Source of the DNA: an uncultured Caryophanales bacterium
Lineage (GTDB): Bacteria > Bacillota_I > Bacilli_A > RFN20 > CAG-826
DNA length: 12,077 nt
Assembly (NCBI GenBank): GCA_905197045.1
Contig: CAJJXG010000026.1
Location: 1-12,077, forward strand
Reading direction: 5' to 3'
Shown: positions 1 through 7,001 of the stretch, in pieces
Layout: every line of letters starts with the position of its first letter
Position numbering within the stretch: the stretch's first letter is position 1
Translations under genes and position numbers: made by a program
Notes under the pieces: generated by a model
Told to the model about the DNA's origin: nothing
The model's database searches: none
What the model saw: the letters and a program-made list of their open reading frames with translations, nothing else

Positions 1-107
1 TAAATTACATTGACGTTTCTTGTTTGTACATCTATTTAGTTTTCAAAGATCTCTTGCACCTATCGGTTCTACCAATCTTAATGCGAAATTAATATTTTCG
101 CGAGGTG
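1..107 (-). other. rRNA operon leader (5' part) with boxA-like antiterminator
   Basis: Read on the minus strand, this stretch follows the promoter at 115-143. It carries GATCTTTGAAAACT (complement of 38-51), the boxA-type sequence typical just upstream of 16S rRNA in Bacillota. A leader hairpin with stem GCGAAA/TTTCGC lies at 83-101. The first rRNA gene should start shortly beyond base 1, so no mature rRNA is visible here. The same boxA-like string also occurs in 16S-23S spacers, but a consensus promoter directly upstream favours the start of the operon. Confidence 0.65.
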
Positions 108-114
108 CTTAATA

Positions 115-143
115 ATAATATCAAAGCAATATTATCATGTCAA
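115..143 (-). promoter_or_regulatory. Strong sigma-A promoter of the rRNA operon
   Basis: On the minus strand there is a perfect -35 TTGACA (138-143), a 17-bp spacer and a -10 TATTAT (115-120), giving a predicted transcription start near 107-108. The A/T-rich run just upstream (about 145-170) could act as an UP element. Perfect -35, ideal spacing and a boxA leader downstream fit a stable-RNA promoter. A weaker second promoter (TTGAAA near 264-269 with TATATC after 16 bp) may lie further upstream, as tandem promoters are common for rRNA operons, but I do not annotate it. Confidence 0.75.
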
Positions 144-171
144 CAAGTTTTTTAAGAATTTTTTTACCATT

Positions 172-194
172 TTTATAGAATATAATTCTATAAA
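172..194. repeat. 23-bp perfect palindrome upstream of the rRNA promoter
   Basis: Arms TTTATAGAAT and ATTCTATAAA are exact reverse complements separated by ATA. The centre lies about 40 bp upstream of the rRNA -35. There is no T-tract and no gene to terminate here, so a protein binding site is as likely as an RNA hairpin. I do not recognise it as a known operator; it is not a PerR, Fur or Zur consensus. The rest of 144-322 is non-coding, with two CTCGCG copies 11 bp apart (211-216, 222-227). Confidence 0.4.
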
Positions 195-300
195 CCTGGA
201 TAAATTTCATCTCGCGTAAAACTCGCGACAACTTCAATATGATATACCTATGCCCTATATCGTTTCAAGCGTTTTTTCGCTTTTTATCTGAGATTTTTTA

Positions 301-314
301 TGTAAGCGCTTTAC
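301..314 (+). promoter_or_regulatory. cre-like sequence (possible CcpA site)
   Basis: TGTAAGCGCTTTAC matches 12 of 14 positions of the cre consensus TGWAANCGNTNWCA, with the last two bases wrong; read on the other strand the score is the same. It sits 9 bp past the stop codon of the last gene of the glycerol block and about 160 bp upstream of the rRNA -35, an unusual place for a functional cre. It may be chance. Confidence 0.25.
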
Positions 315-322
315 TGAAAGAA

Positions 323-1036
323 TTAGCAATCTTTAAAGAAATTTTTATCGCATTCTTCTTTATAGGTGCAAATTTTACAAGGTTTTATACCCAGTAAATT
401 ATCTTTAATAATCCTTTTATATTGATAAATTTCCATTAATTGTTTTTGCTCAAATTCAATATGAGAAGAAAATATCTTTTTAAATATTGTCCGTTTCTTT
501 TTAAAAATAGGATCGTTGCTTTTTTCACTTAAAAGAATTAAATCATAAATCCTTTGATTGTCCTCTTTGATTGCATCAATAGGAGTTACTACTATTATTG
601 AATTTAAAAATAATCCATGTCTTAAAAAGAGTCTATGAATAGAAATATATAATAAAGATAATAGCTTGCGATTTTTAATTCTATTTAAATAAATCACTGG
701 AATCGCTTCTTTTTTGATGCGGAAATAATAAATCTTATTTAAGTTAACTATTGCTGGTTGAGCTATAAGTAAATCACTAACCCCTTCATAGTCACTAAAT
801 GAAGCAAAAAAGTATTTAATAAGTTGTATGTCTTTAAATAAAAAGAAGTCATCTTCATTCATTGGAGAAACAAAATTATGTAAAATCTCTTTAAATTGCA
901 GAGATTTTGTACAATATAAAGAGTTGTGAAAACTGCTTTCTAAATGTTCATAGTAAGGACAAGAGTTTTTAAATCCTTTAAATAATAAGGATTCAATTAT
1001 TTGAAAAGCCTCGTAGCTTGGATTGCTAACTTCCAT
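323..1036 (-). CDS. Unrecognised protein with C-terminal cysteine cluster
   Basis: A 237-residue protein I do not recognise. It is rich in Ile, Leu, Lys and Phe, has no Trp, no signal peptide and no clear membrane segment. The visible signature is a C-terminal C220-x2-C223-x5-C229 plus C237, with further cysteines at 26 and 42. Cas4/AddB-type PD-(D/E)XK nucleases have one N-terminal Cys and a C-terminal C-x2-C-x5-C holding a 4Fe-4S cluster. Residues 85-110 (GVSD then RIKKE) could be a degenerate nuclease core, but the acidic residue before the lysine is missing, so this is a weak suggestion. The ATG overlaps the end of glycerol kinase by 40 bp, with a modest AAGAG site upstream, suggesting translational coupling and membership of the same operon. 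Confidence 0.7.
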   Translation of the reverse strand: MEVSNPSYEAFQIIESLLFKGFKNSCPYYEHLESSFHNSLYCTKSLQFKEILHNFVSPMNEDDFFLFKDIQLIKYFFASFSDYEGVSDLLIAQPAIVNLNKIYYFRIKKEAIPVIYLNRIKNRKLLSLLYISIHRLFLRHGLFLNSIIVVTPIDAIKEDNQRIYDLILLSEKSNDPIFKKKRTIFKKIFSSHIEFEQKQLMEIYQYKRIIKDNLLGIKPCKICTYKEECDKNFFKDC

Positions 1037-2475
1037 TTTTTATCTATCTCTTTTCTATTTGCTTCATCCATTTTTGGCGTATATTCCTTTTTATATTTAT
1101 GAATGTTTTTAATTTCTTCAATGCTTAAGAAATATCCACTATTAAGACCAGCTAAATAACAAGCACCTAAAGCTGTTGTTTCAAGACAATTTGGAAGCAT
1201 TAATTTTGAATTTAAAATGTCGCTTTGATATTGCATCAAATAATCATTAGCTGTTGCGCCGCCATCCACTTTTAAAATCTCGATTTTTCTATTTGCTTCT
1301 TTTTCCATAACTGTTATGACATCTTTTGTTTGAAGAGCTATAGAATTTAAAGTTGCATTTATAAAATGTTCTTTTGAGGTGCCTCTTGTTAAACCAAAAA
1401 CAGCTCCCCTACAATCATCATCCCGATAAGGAGCGCCTAATCCTACAAAAGCCGGAACAACATATACTCCATCTGAATCAGGTACTCTTTTTGCGTATTT
1501 TTCACTTTCGGCTGCAGTTTTTATCATTCTCATTTCATCTCTCAGCCATTGTACACAAGCTCCACCAATAAAGACGCTTCCTTCAAGAGCGTACGTTCTT
1601 TTTTCATCATAGGAACACGCTATTGTTGTTATTAACCCATTTTCACTAAATACCGGTTTGTTTCCTGTGTTCATTAACATAAAGCAACCAGTTCCGTATG
1701 TATTTTTACTCTCACCTTCTTCAAAACAATTTTGCCCAAACAGTGCAGCTTGTTGATCGCCTGCCACTGCTCTAATTCTTAAATTATCATCTAAAGCACT
1801 CGCGTTCCCGTAAAAATATGATGATGGGCAAACTTCTGGTAACATACATCTAGGAATCGAAAACAGTTTTAAAAGTTCATCGTCATAATCAAAAGTATTA
1901 ATATTAAAAAACATAGTTCGACTAGCATTTGTAAAATCAGTTTTAAAGATATTCCCTTTTGAAAGTTTATACATTAACCACGTATCTACAGTTCCAAACA
2001 TTAATTCGCCATTTTCTGCTCTTTTTTGGCCGTCTTTTATGTTATCTAATATAAATCTAATTTTAGAGGCACTGAAATAAGGATTAATTATCAATCCTGT
2101 TTTTTTATGGACAATATCTTGGTATTTTTTCCATTCATCACAAATTTTTGCGCTTTGTCTAGATTGCCAAACAATCGCATTATAAACAGGCATTCCAGTT
2201 TTCTTGTCCCAAATTATTGTCGTTTCCCTTTGATTAGTAATTCCTAAACAATCTATATCTTCATAAGTTAAATTAGTTTTCAAGAGCAAGTCATTAATAA
2301 CATTTAAAACACTTAAATAAATATCAAGAGCGTTCTGCTCAACCCATCCATCATAAGGAAATTGGCAAGAAATTTCTTGTTGAGATTTATAGACGATTTC
2401 TTCACGATGATTAAACAATATCGCTCTTGATGAAGTTGTACCTTGATCGACAACCAAAATAAATTTTTCTCTCAT
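997..2475 (-). CDS. glpK: Glycerol kinase
   Basis: ATP-dependent phosphorylation of glycerol to sn-glycerol-3-phosphate in the cytoplasm (FGGY kinase family). Visible motifs in the 492-residue protein: DQGTT at 10-14 (phosphate loop), NQRETT at 81-86 (glycerol contacts), TDFTNASRT at 180-188, AGDQQAALFG at 238-247 with D240 as the likely catalytic base, and GTGCFML at 261-267. Length is normal for the family. I chose the ATG at 2475: AAAGG lies 9 nt before it and the protein then begins as homologues do. An in-frame ATG at 2496 adds seven residues but has no SD. The start is one base after the TAG of the upstream hydrolase gene. The region around residues 218-236 lacks the His-containing loop that PTS phosphorylates in many Bacillota enzymes. 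No glycerol facilitator gene is in the window. Confidence 0.97.
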   Translation of the reverse strand: MREKFILVVDQGTTSSRAILFNHREEIVYKSQQEISCQFPYDGWVEQNALDIYLSVLNVINDLLLKTNLTYEDIDCLGITNQRETTIIWDKKTGMPVYNAIVWQSRQSAKICDEWKKYQDIVHKKTGLIINPYFSASKIRFILDNIKDGQKRAENGELMFGTVDTWLMYKLSKGNIFKTDFTNASRTMFFNINTFDYDDELLKLFSIPRCMLPEVCPSSYFYGNASALDDNLRIRAVAGDQQAALFGQNCFEEGESKNTYGTGCFMLMNTGNKPVFSENGLITTIACSYDEKRTYALEGSVFIGGACVQWLRDEMRMIKTAAESEKYAKRVPDSDGVYVVPAFVGLGAPYRDDDCRGAVFGLTRGTSKEHFINATLNSIALQTKDVITVMEKEANRKIEILKVDGGATANDYLMQYQSDILNSKLMLPNCLETTALGACYLAGLNSGYFLSIEEIKNIHKYKKEYTPKMDEANRKEIDKKWKLAIQATRLFK

Positions 2476-2476
2476 A

Positions 2477-3603
2477 CTATTCTGCCTTTTCACCATTACA
2501 TTTATAATCTTTTGAATGAAGTAAAACTGTAAAAAATGTTTTCACTAAATCTCGACTTAGTAATTTAAGTCTATCTTTAGTGTCCTGATCATAATTTGCA
2601 ATTTTATCTAAATATACTTTTCTAGCTTTAATAATATCTAATTTTAAAGCAAACAAATCCCTCATTTGATTGCACGTAGCGATAGCAAGAATAAAATCTA
2701 TTAATTCTTGTGCTTCTCCTTTTGATAATTTATTTAACCAAATATTAAGCGTAATCTGGAAAGCCCTCGCAGTTAAAGTTAGTGATTTTTTACGCTCAAG
2801 TAATTTATATTCGCTCTTTTTTGAAAAATTCCATGTCAATAAGTCGTGAGAATTTATTCCTCTTTTTTTGGTCGAAATAGGAATAAATAAATCTGTATCC
2901 TCAAACACTAGTCCTATAACGTCATCGTAAGGTACGAACTTAAACAATTTTTTATTAAATTCAGAATAATCGTATTTCTCTTTAAAGAAGCTTGGTCCAT
3001 CAAAATTATAAACAGCAACTACTCTATCTTTAACATACTTTGGACTATTGAAATAAGCATAATATGCTAAATTCCCTCCTTTAGAGTGTCCAGCAATAAT
3101 TATTGGTCTTTTATTTAATTGTGATATCTCTTTGACATATTTTTTTGCTGCTGTTTGAGAAGGAATTTTATCTTCAAGTAGCATGTTAAAATTTTCTTTC
3201 CGTCCTAATATAGAAACATCAGTCCCTCTAAAAAAGATAACATTGTAGTTTTTAGTAAAAATTGTAAAAGTAAAAACTGCATTGTTTGTTTTTCTGAGAA
3301 AAAGTTCTTTATGTAGCCAATTTGTAGATTTCTATATCTTTTATAAGATAAGATTGGTTGTAAAAATTTTTTAAAATCATTAGGATTTAGATAGTTTTCA
3401 CTCATTATATCGAGTGTTTTTTCTTTATTAAACACTGAGGCTCGGCATGTACGGTCCTTTAAAGAATGCTTTTCAAACTCCTTTGTTTTTTCAAATGAAG
3501 CGTAAGAAAAAAGAGAGCCAACAACAATATCCGCTTCACAAAGAGGAACTTCCTCAAATGTTTTATCTTTAAAATTTTCTACAAATTTTAGAACATTAGC
3601 CAC
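2477..3603 (-). pseudogene. DUF2974 (Mbeg1-like) alpha/beta hydrolase, frameshifted
   Basis: Two overlapping reading frames together make one lipase-like protein of about 375 residues, the usual DUF2974 size. The first frame starts at a GTG (3603) with AGGAG 12 nt upstream and reads the family N-terminus (MANVLKFVENF) until nonsense sequence ends it at 3205. The second frame, one base back, continues with family motifs: AVFTFTIF, FFRGTDVSILGRKENF, nucleophile elbow GHSKGGNLA, YNFDGPSF and SHDLLTW, supplying the probable Ser and His of the triad. The switch fits loss of one A in the AAAAA run at 3289-3293 (minus strand). It may be a true pseudogene, a sequencing indel or a slippage site. An ATG at 3184 inside the second frame would give only a core lacking the FRGTD strand. 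The substrate is unknown; its place beside glpK could mean an acyl-glycerol ester, but that is inference. Confidence 0.85.
3289..3293 (-). other. Probable frameshift point, A5 homopolymer
   Basis: On the minus strand the codons TCA GAA AAA CAA ACA lead into a wrong frame. Re-reading one A (GAA AAA ACA AAC AAT GCA) restores the DUF2974 sequence NNAVFTF leading to FFRGTD. Both frames are open from roughly 3205 to 3300, so the exact point is not fixed, but the A-run is the best candidate. There is no X-XXY-YYZ slippery heptamer in the zero frame. Confidence 0.7.
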
Positions 3604-3606
3604 AAC

Positions 3607-3945
3607 CTACTTAATCTCCTTGGTAGTAATAATATCAACTCCTAAATTCAAAACATTTTTTATAACTATTTGATGAAGAAAAATAGGCTTATCTAATTCT
3701 TGTTTATTAATTTCTTTCATGACATTAAAAATTTCTTCTTTAGGTATAGGTAAAGACGTCTTAACCGGACAAACTTCATCTACTCCTGAAATTCTAACTG
3801 TAGATGTAATTGTTCTTTTAGGTGCTAAAAGTTCATTTTTTGCATATTCAAGACCTCTTTTACAGGTATACCCTCGAATATTATCCCCATCAATCTCAAT
3901 TTCACAACCATTTGGACAAACAATACAAGTAATTTTTTTAATCAT
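3607..3945 (-). CDS. DUF1667 cysteine-motif protein of the glycerol-3-phosphate oxidation cluster
   Basis: A 112-residue soluble protein of the DUF1667 family. It has C7-x2-C10-P-x2-C14 and C28 in a GYTCKRG context, then the family features PKRTITSTV and CPVKTSLPIPK. Four cysteines suggest an Fe-S or zinc site. In many Bacillota this family sits beside a GlpA-like dehydrogenase and an FAD/NAD oxidoreductase, exactly as here, so it is presumably a small subunit or electron-transfer partner. The precise role is not established. I chose the ATG at 3945: GAGG lies 9 nt upstream, whereas an in-frame TTG at 3951 has only 3 nt spacing. It overlaps the end of the preceding oxidoreductase gene by 8 bp, and its own last codons carry the AGGAG for the hydrolase gene downstream. 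Confidence 0.9.
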   Translation of the reverse strand: MIKKITCIVCPNGCEIEIDGDNIRGYTCKRGLEYAKNELLAPKRTITSTVRISGVDEVCPVKTSLPIPKEEIFNVMKEINKQELDKPIFLHQIVIKNVLNLGVDIITTKEIK

Positions 3946-5191
3946 CTTCAATTACCTCTAAAGTTAAATCTTTATAACCAGTTAATTCTAAATCTTTGAC
4001 CTGAATCTTAATCATTTCAGCCGGCAAAAGATTTCTTTTTACAAGAGAATACAGGACTTTTGTATGGTTTTTTAAAATAATTTTACCTTTTTTAACAGCA
4101 TGGCGAACTCTAAAAGAGAAGATAATGTCTTCTTTTTCTTTTCTTGGGCGAATTAAAGAAGGAATAACATAACTAATGTTAGTTGAATGGATCAAGGAAA
4201 TTTCGTTAATTATTTTTCCCCTTTTATTAAGGATATATTGAGCAGCATTTTTACCTGCCCTTTCACTTTCTTCACTAACAAAATCAACTAAATCATGGAC
4301 ATGAAGAACGTTTCCTGTAGAAAAAATACCTTCGATACTAGTTTCTAGATTTTGATCAACAAGGCTACCCTTGCTTTCTTTATTTACCTTACATCCAGCA
4401 TCCTTAAGTAAGCTATTAAAAGGATATAGTCCTACACTTAATAACAAAGTATCACAAGGAATATATTGTTCACTACCTTTAATCACTTTTAAATTTTCAT
4501 CAACATCACTGATTTCAATTCCTTCAAGTCTATCATGTCCAAAAATTTTTGTTACAGTATTAGATAATTTTAAAGGAATATTGAAATCTTCTAGACACTG
4601 GGCAATATTTCTTTTTAATCCGTTAGAATAAGGCATAATTTCGCTTACTCCGATTACTTTAGCTCCTTCAAGAGTCATTCTTCTGGCCATAATAAGCCCA
4701 ATATCTCCACTACCTAGAATATAAACATTTTTACCAACAAGGCGACCTTCAATATTAAGATATCTTTGAGCAAGTCCGGCTGTATAAACTCCTTTAGGCC
4801 TAAATCCAGGAGTAGAAATTTGCCCTCTTGTCCTTTCATTACACCCTGCCGCAAAAATAATTGCTTTTGCCTGAATTGATTTTAGTCCTTGGCAGTTTAC
4901 ATAAGTTATAACTTTATCTTTACTAATAGATAAAACTTGAGTATTTAAAAGGTAATCAATCTTCCTTTTATTCACCTCATCGATATATTTTTTAGCATAT
5001 TCAGGTCCTGTAAGTTCTTCATTAAATCGATGTAGCCCAAATCCAGGATGAATGCATTGATTTAAAATTCCACCAAGTTCTTTGTTTCTTTCAATTATTA
5101 AAATATCTTTTACGCCAGCATCAAAAGAAGAAACTGCACTAGCCAGCCCCGCGCTGCCTCCACCAATAATTACTAAATCTTTATTTTCCAC
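3938..5191 (-). CDS. FAD/NAD(P)-binding oxidoreductase, glycerol-3-phosphate cluster type
   Basis: A 417-residue pyridine nucleotide-disulfide-like flavoprotein with two Rossmann sites: G10-G-G12-S-A-G15 with E34 near the end of the second strand (FAD), and G160-S-G162-D-I-G165 (NAD(P)H). Other family marks are NQCIHPGFG at 44-52, AAGCNERTRG at 114-123 and a C-terminal IFSTGNVLHVHDLVD segment for FAD. No CxxC redox disulfide is seen; C46 is the only Cys near the flavin site. Relatives beside GlpA-like genes are often labelled NADH oxidase or GlpB-like. A role passing electrons between the dehydrogenase and NAD(H) is inferred. GTG start, with AAGG 8 nt upstream; the gene overlaps the GlpA-like gene by 11 bp and the DUF1667 gene by 8 bp, suggesting coupled synthesis of a three-protein complex. 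Confidence 0.92.
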   Translation of the reverse strand: MENKDLVIIGGGSAGLASAVSSFDAGVKDILIIERNKELGGILNQCIHPGFGLHRFNEELTGPEYAKKYIDEVNKRKIDYLLNTQVLSISKDKVITYVNCQGLKSIQAKAIIFAAGCNERTRGQISTPGFRPKGVYTAGLAQRYLNIEGRLVGKNVYILGSGDIGLIMARRMTLEGAKVIGVSEIMPYSNGLKRNIAQCLEDFNIPLKLSNTVTKIFGHDRLEGIEISDVDENLKVIKGSEQYIPCDTLLLSVGLYPFNSLLKDAGCKVNKESKGSLVDQNLETSIEGIFSTGNVLHVHDLVDFVSEESERAGKNAAQYILNKRGKIINEISLIHSTNISYVIPSLIRPRKEKEDIIFSFRVRHAVKKGKIILKNHTKVLYSLVKRNLLPAEMIKIQVKDLELTGYKDLTLEVIEDD

Positions 5192-6638
5192 TTTCTTGTC
5201 CTTTAAATGATTTTAAAACTACATTAGTTCCTAATTCGCTATAACAAATATCAGATAAATCAACATTTAATTCGCGGGCTAAAATCTTAACGACTTCTGA
5301 TTCACAAAATGTTCCTTGGCATTTACCAAAACCTGGTCTTAAACGTTTTTTAACACCTTTAACGGTTTTAGCACCACAATTTCGATGTATTGAATCAATA
5401 ATTTCAGCTTCGCTTACCTTTTCACAACGACAAACCATATGGCCATAAAGTGGATTTTCTTTAACTAAATTATTAAATTCATTGCTTGTCGTATTTTTAA
5501 GTGAATAATGTTTTCTAACATAAGGGTTATAAAGAGTATTCATTTCTAAATTTAATTTTTCTTTTACTAAATTTGAAACATACTCTCCTATTGCTAAAGA
5601 GGATGCTAAACCTGGTGACATAATTCCACCGACAATAAAAAACCCAGGATTTTTTTCGCTTTCTTTAATTATAAAATCATTAACATTTGAATTAGGCCTA
5701 ATGCCACTAAATTGACGAATGTTTTCATTAAATGGAATAGTTGGACAAATTTTTAAAGCTACTGATTTTATATCACTTAAAGTCATTTCATCCGTAGAAA
5801 CATCATCAATTAATGAAGGATCATTACTAGGCCCAATTAAATAATTCCCACTTGTAGTTTGAGAAATCAATACACCTTTGCCAACTTTTGTTGGGCACAT
5901 AAAAATAGTGTGTTTTATAAAATTAGGATCGAAATGATCTAAAACAAAATATTCTCCTTTACGAGGTGTAATTTTAAAAGAGCTTTCTTCGATGAATTCC
6001 TCAATTTTATCACTATATAAACCAGCTGCATTTATTATTGTTTTTGCTTCAAAAACACTACCATCTTTAGCAAAAACCCTATAATTTGCGCCTATTTTTT
6101 CTATTTTAAAAACTTCTTTATTTAATAAAAGCTCCGCTCCATTATCAAGGGCATTTTCCATTAATTTGACAGTTAACTCAAATGGTGAAACGATTCCTGC
6201 ACTTTCAGCAAGTAAAGCTCCGCATATTTCTTTTGATAAATTTGGTTCTAAAGATAAGGTTTCTTCTTTTGACAAAATCTTAGTCTTAACACCATTTTTC
6301 TCGCCTCTTTCCTTTAACTTTAAAAGAGTCTGATTTTCTTCTTCAGAAAAAGAAATTGTAAGCGAGCCTATTTTTTTATAAGGAACATCTAATTCTTTAC
6401 AAACTTGCTCCATCATTTTAGCACCCAATACATTAAACTTAGCCTTATTTGTATCAGGTAAAGGATCATAACCACTATGAACGATACCACTATTTGCCCC
6501 GCTTGCTTCATCACCAACATCATTATGTTTTTCAAGAATAAGCAGCCTTAACTTATAGCGCATCAAATAACGAGCTATTGCCGAGCCAATTACACCGGCT
6601 CCAATAATAATGGCATCATATTGGTTATTTAAATTCAT
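5181..6638 (-). CDS. GlpA-like FAD-dependent glycerol-3-phosphate dehydrogenase with BFD [2Fe-2S] domain
   Basis: A 485-residue soluble flavoprotein. The N-terminal DAO fold begins with the dinucleotide motif G13-A-G15-V-I-G18 and E36 for FAD ribose, then EASGANSGIVHSGYD at 44-58. The C-terminal BFD-like domain has C403-x-C405-x34-C440-x4-C445, the expected ligands for [2Fe-2S]. Expected reaction: sn-glycerol-3-phosphate to dihydroxyacetone phosphate, with electrons passing through FAD and the cluster to a partner. There is no membrane segment, so quinone reduction at the membrane is not obvious. Close relatives also include L-2-hydroxyglutarate oxidases; linkage to glpK and the DUF1667 gene makes glycerol-3-phosphate the better guess. 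ATG start with only a weak AAAGA site, 6 nt after the MazG-like stop. Confidence 0.9.
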   Translation of the reverse strand: MNLNNQYDAIIIGAGVIGSAIARYLMRYKLRLLILEKHNDVGDEASGANSGIVHSGYDPLPDTNKAKFNVLGAKMMEQVCKELDVPYKKIGSLTISFSEEENQTLLKLKERGEKNGVKTKILSKEETLSLEPNLSKEICGALLAESAGIVSPFELTVKLMENALDNGAELLLNKEVFKIEKIGANYRVFAKDGSVFEAKTIINAAGLYSDKIEEFIEESSFKITPRKGEYFVLDHFDPNFIKHTIFMCPTKVGKGVLISQTTSGNYLIGPSNDPSLIDDVSTDEMTLSDIKSVALKICPTIPFNENIRQFSGIRPNSNVNDFIIKESEKNPGFFIVGGIMSPGLASSLAIGEYVSNLVKEKLNLEMNTLYNPYVRKHYSLKNTTSNEFNNLVKENPLYGHMVCRCEKVSEAEIIDSIHRNCGAKTVKGVKKRLRPGFGKCQGTFCESEVVKILARELNVDLSDICYSELGTNVVLKSFKGQESGK

Positions 6639-6644
6639 AATTAT

Positions 6645-6992
6645 TTATTCTTTACGATTAATGCTATCCTCTTTGTGGAATTTTTCTCCATGATATCTTT
6701 TATGAAGTTTATCTAGATTATATTGAGCCACTTCTTCAAGAGTAATGCCAAGACCACTTGCTGTTTCTGCAAGATACCATAAAACATCCCCTAGCTCATC
6801 TTTTAAATGATTTTTATCAAGTTCATGTCCTTGATATTTATACTTTTTAACAATATCGCAGCATTCTCCACTTTCTCCAGCTAAACCAAGAACTCCATTA
6901 GTGATCATGTCTTTCTTTCCTTCTTCACTAATCAAGTTATATGCGTGCTTTTGATATTCGTTAAAAGACAATTTTTCTTCTTTTTCTCTCAT
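6645..6992 (-). CDS. MazG-like nucleoside triphosphate pyrophosphohydrolase
   Basis: A 115-residue all-alpha protein with the MazG metal-binding pattern E40-x2-E43 followed by E66-x2-D69 (GLAGESGE, then KDELGDVLWY). These acidic residues hold Mg2+ for hydrolysis of NTPs or dNTPs to the monophosphate and pyrophosphate. It is a single-domain form like phage and Bacillota MazG-like proteins, not the two-domain E. coli MazG. A housecleaning role against damaged nucleotides suits its place between an oxygen-reducing protein and flavoenzymes, but that is inference. ATG start; the SD AGG overlaps the TAG stop of the flavodiiron gene, leaving a 9-nt gap. Confidence 0.9.
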   Translation of the reverse strand: MREKEEKLSFNEYQKHAYNLISEEGKKDMITNGVLGLAGESGECCDIVKKYKYQGHELDKNHLKDELGDVLWYLAETASGLGITLEEVAQYNLDKLHKRYHGEKFHKEDSINRKE

Positions 6993-7001
6993 TTTTGCGA
7001 C

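Noticed and set aside
267..286. Terminator-like hairpin AAGCG-TTTTTT-CGCTT with T's on the plus strand
   Set aside because: Only a 5-bp stem and no plus-strand gene upstream; the minus strand lacks a T-tract, so it cannot end the glycerol block.
1374..1571. Plus-strand reading frame inside glpK
   Set aside because: Antisense shadow of a well conserved kinase gene; no SD and no protein-like motifs.
3285..3300. Programmed -1 frameshift in the DUF2974 gene
   Set aside because: The zero frame lacks an X-XXY-YYZ heptamer and I see no strong downstream hairpin or internal SD; a simple indel in the A-run is more economical, though slippage is not excluded.
3719..4631. Plus-strand reading frames opposite the DUF1667 and FAD/NAD genes
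   Set aside because: Fully contained antisense to confident genes and without recognisable content.
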